Positions 4,509 through 5,179 of a stretch of 5,179 nt of DNA are shown piece by piece. The notes beneath the pieces were generated by a model. It was not told the origin of the DNA. It searched no databases and was given only the letters and a program-made list of their open reading frames with translations. The stretch covers positions 1-5,179 of the forward strand of contig JAAWDB010000081.1 in the NCBI GenBank assembly GCA_022793555.1, read 5' to 3'. Position numbers and translations under genes: made by a program. This DNA comes from Bacilli bacterium (lineage in GTDB: Bacteria; Bacillota_I; Bacilli_A; RF39; UBA660). Positions within the stretch are counted from its first letter, which is position 1; every line of letters starts with the position of its first letter.

Positions 4509-5024
4509 ATGAAATTTCGTAAAACTTTATTTTTTGAAATACCAAGTAAAGATTTTATTATGCCTGTTTATACAGAAGATGATGTAAATACGTTAAAATC
4601 CTTTTTAGATGATGATGAAGTTCAATTTTCTATTGGTTTTAAAACGGAAGAAGATGCAGAAGGATATTATTTTATTGGTCAAGTTAAAGAATTTACGGAT
4701 ATCTTTTGTTTAAAAGACTTTCCTGCTATTTATCGTAAACGGGTTATAGATATTTTAAATGGTTTGAATGAAAAACCAATTTATATTTCTGTTGAGGAAG
4801 AAATGCGCTTGATGCAAATGCTCGTTTATTTTAAAATGACCAAGAAAGGTCCTAAAGTTTTTATTACTGATTATAATGAGGAAAATCTTGAGAAATTAGA
4901 AAAACAAGATATCAGTGATTATTATGTGAAAGAAATTCCTGCTTATATTATTGGTACTTATGAACAAAGATCACATTATACTGATGATGAAATATTTTAT
5001 AAAATTAAAAATCCAAATTTTTAG
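4509..5024 (+). CDS. Unrecognised acidic soluble protein, 171 residues
   Basis: I do not recognise this protein. It has no signal peptide, no membrane segment and no metal or nucleotide motif I can name. The composition is rich in Asp, Glu, Lys and aromatic residues, with acidic clusters TEDDV (22-26) and LDDDE (33-37). It looks like an alternating alpha/beta protein: strands around KTLFFEI (5-11), QFSIGF (39-44), GYYFIGQV (52-59), PIYISV (90-95), KVFIT (116-120) and AYIIGTYE (145-152), with helices between, notably VEEEMRLMQMLVYFKM (95-110) and NEENLEKLEK (123-132). Codon use resembles the neighbours, so there is no sign of recent transfer. It lies alone after the rpsI terminator. A possible -10, TATAAA (4463-4468), has no good -35. 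That it is translated is likely from the binding site and the long open frame; its role is unknown. Confidence 0.75.
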   Translation: MKFRKTLFFEIPSKDFIMPVYTEDDVNTLKSFLDDDEVQFSIGFKTEEDAEGYYFIGQVKEFTDIFCLKDFPAIYRKRVIDILNGLNEKPIYISVEEEMRLMQMLVYFKMTKKGPKVFITDYNEENLEKLEKQDISDYYVKEIPAYIIGTYEQRSHYTDDEIFYKIKNPNF

Positions 5025-5179
5025 ATTTTAGCTACTTTTTCAATATTTTTATTAATTTTTATGTAAAAGTTTAAAGTTACTTAAATTTCTTTGTTAAAAA
5101 AATGCTTGGTTAATTTTTAATAATAAAATATCTTTGGCATAAAATTATGGTATGAAACGATATGATTTAATAATTTTTA
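5025..5179. other. AT-rich non-coding end of window
   Basis: No gene is supported here. An imperfect hairpin AAGTTTAA (5067-5074) / TTAAATTT (5081-5088), with a 6-base loop and only a short T-rich stretch after it, could be a weak terminator for the preceding gene. Isolated promoter-like hexamers (TTGGCA at 5134, TATGAT at 5161) are spaced too far apart to call. The window probably ends in the upstream region of the next gene. Confidence 0.4.

Noticed and set aside
5134..5166. TTGGCA ... TATGAT as a promoter near the window end
   Set aside because: The spacer is 21 bases, too long for sigma-A, and the surrounding sequence is nearly all A/T.
1..5179. CRISPR arrays, tRNAs, insertion sequences, attachment sites
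   Set aside because: No regularly spaced repeats, cloverleaf-like sequences, transposase motifs or long terminal inverted repeats are visible.

Overview
The window comes from an AT-rich (about 30% G+C by eye), low-GC Gram-positive genome. spoVG, yabP and yabQ point to an endospore-forming Bacillota lineage, or one that has kept sporulation genes. TGA is a real stop (yabQ, the second ABC-like gene and truA end in it) and Trp is TGG, so this is the standard bacterial code and not the Mycoplasma code. Every gene lies on the plus strand. I cannot place the organism more precisely from sequence alone; a reduced, gut-type Bacilli or Erysipelotrichia-like genome would fit.

Positions 1-207 hold the 3' end of spoVG and its intrinsic terminator. 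Positions 208-1213 hold the sporulation and division block yabP-yabQ-divIC. This is the Bacillus gene order, but here it directly follows spoVG. yabP and yabQ overlap by one base (TAATG). divIC appears to have its own extended -10 sigma-A promoter inside the end of yabQ, which would let the division gene run in growing cells while yabPQ stay sporulation-specific. A possible SigE-like promoter lies in front of yabP.

Positions 1249-3337 hold three overlapping genes: two degenerate ABC ATPase-like genes and truA. In many Firmicutes this locus reads ecfA1-ecfA2-ecfT-truA-rplM-rpsI, encoding the energising module of ECF vitamin transporters. Here both ATPase positions are filled by strongly diverged but open reading frames, and ecfT is absent. 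The first keeps its P-loop and Walker B Asp but has lost the signature, the catalytic Glu and the H-loop His. The second has lost the P-loop, Walker B and His, but keeps a recognisable EcfA C-terminal segment and the start of a signature motif (LSSTE). This is the most unusual content of the window and may be a repurposed pseudo-ATPase pair.

Positions 3338-4452 hold the ribosomal operon: a near-consensus sigma-A promoter, a structured leader in the place of the L13 autoregulatory leader, rplM, rpsI and a clear terminator. Positions 4509-5024 encode an unrecognised 171-residue acidic soluble protein. The last 155 bases are AT-rich and hold no gene I can support.
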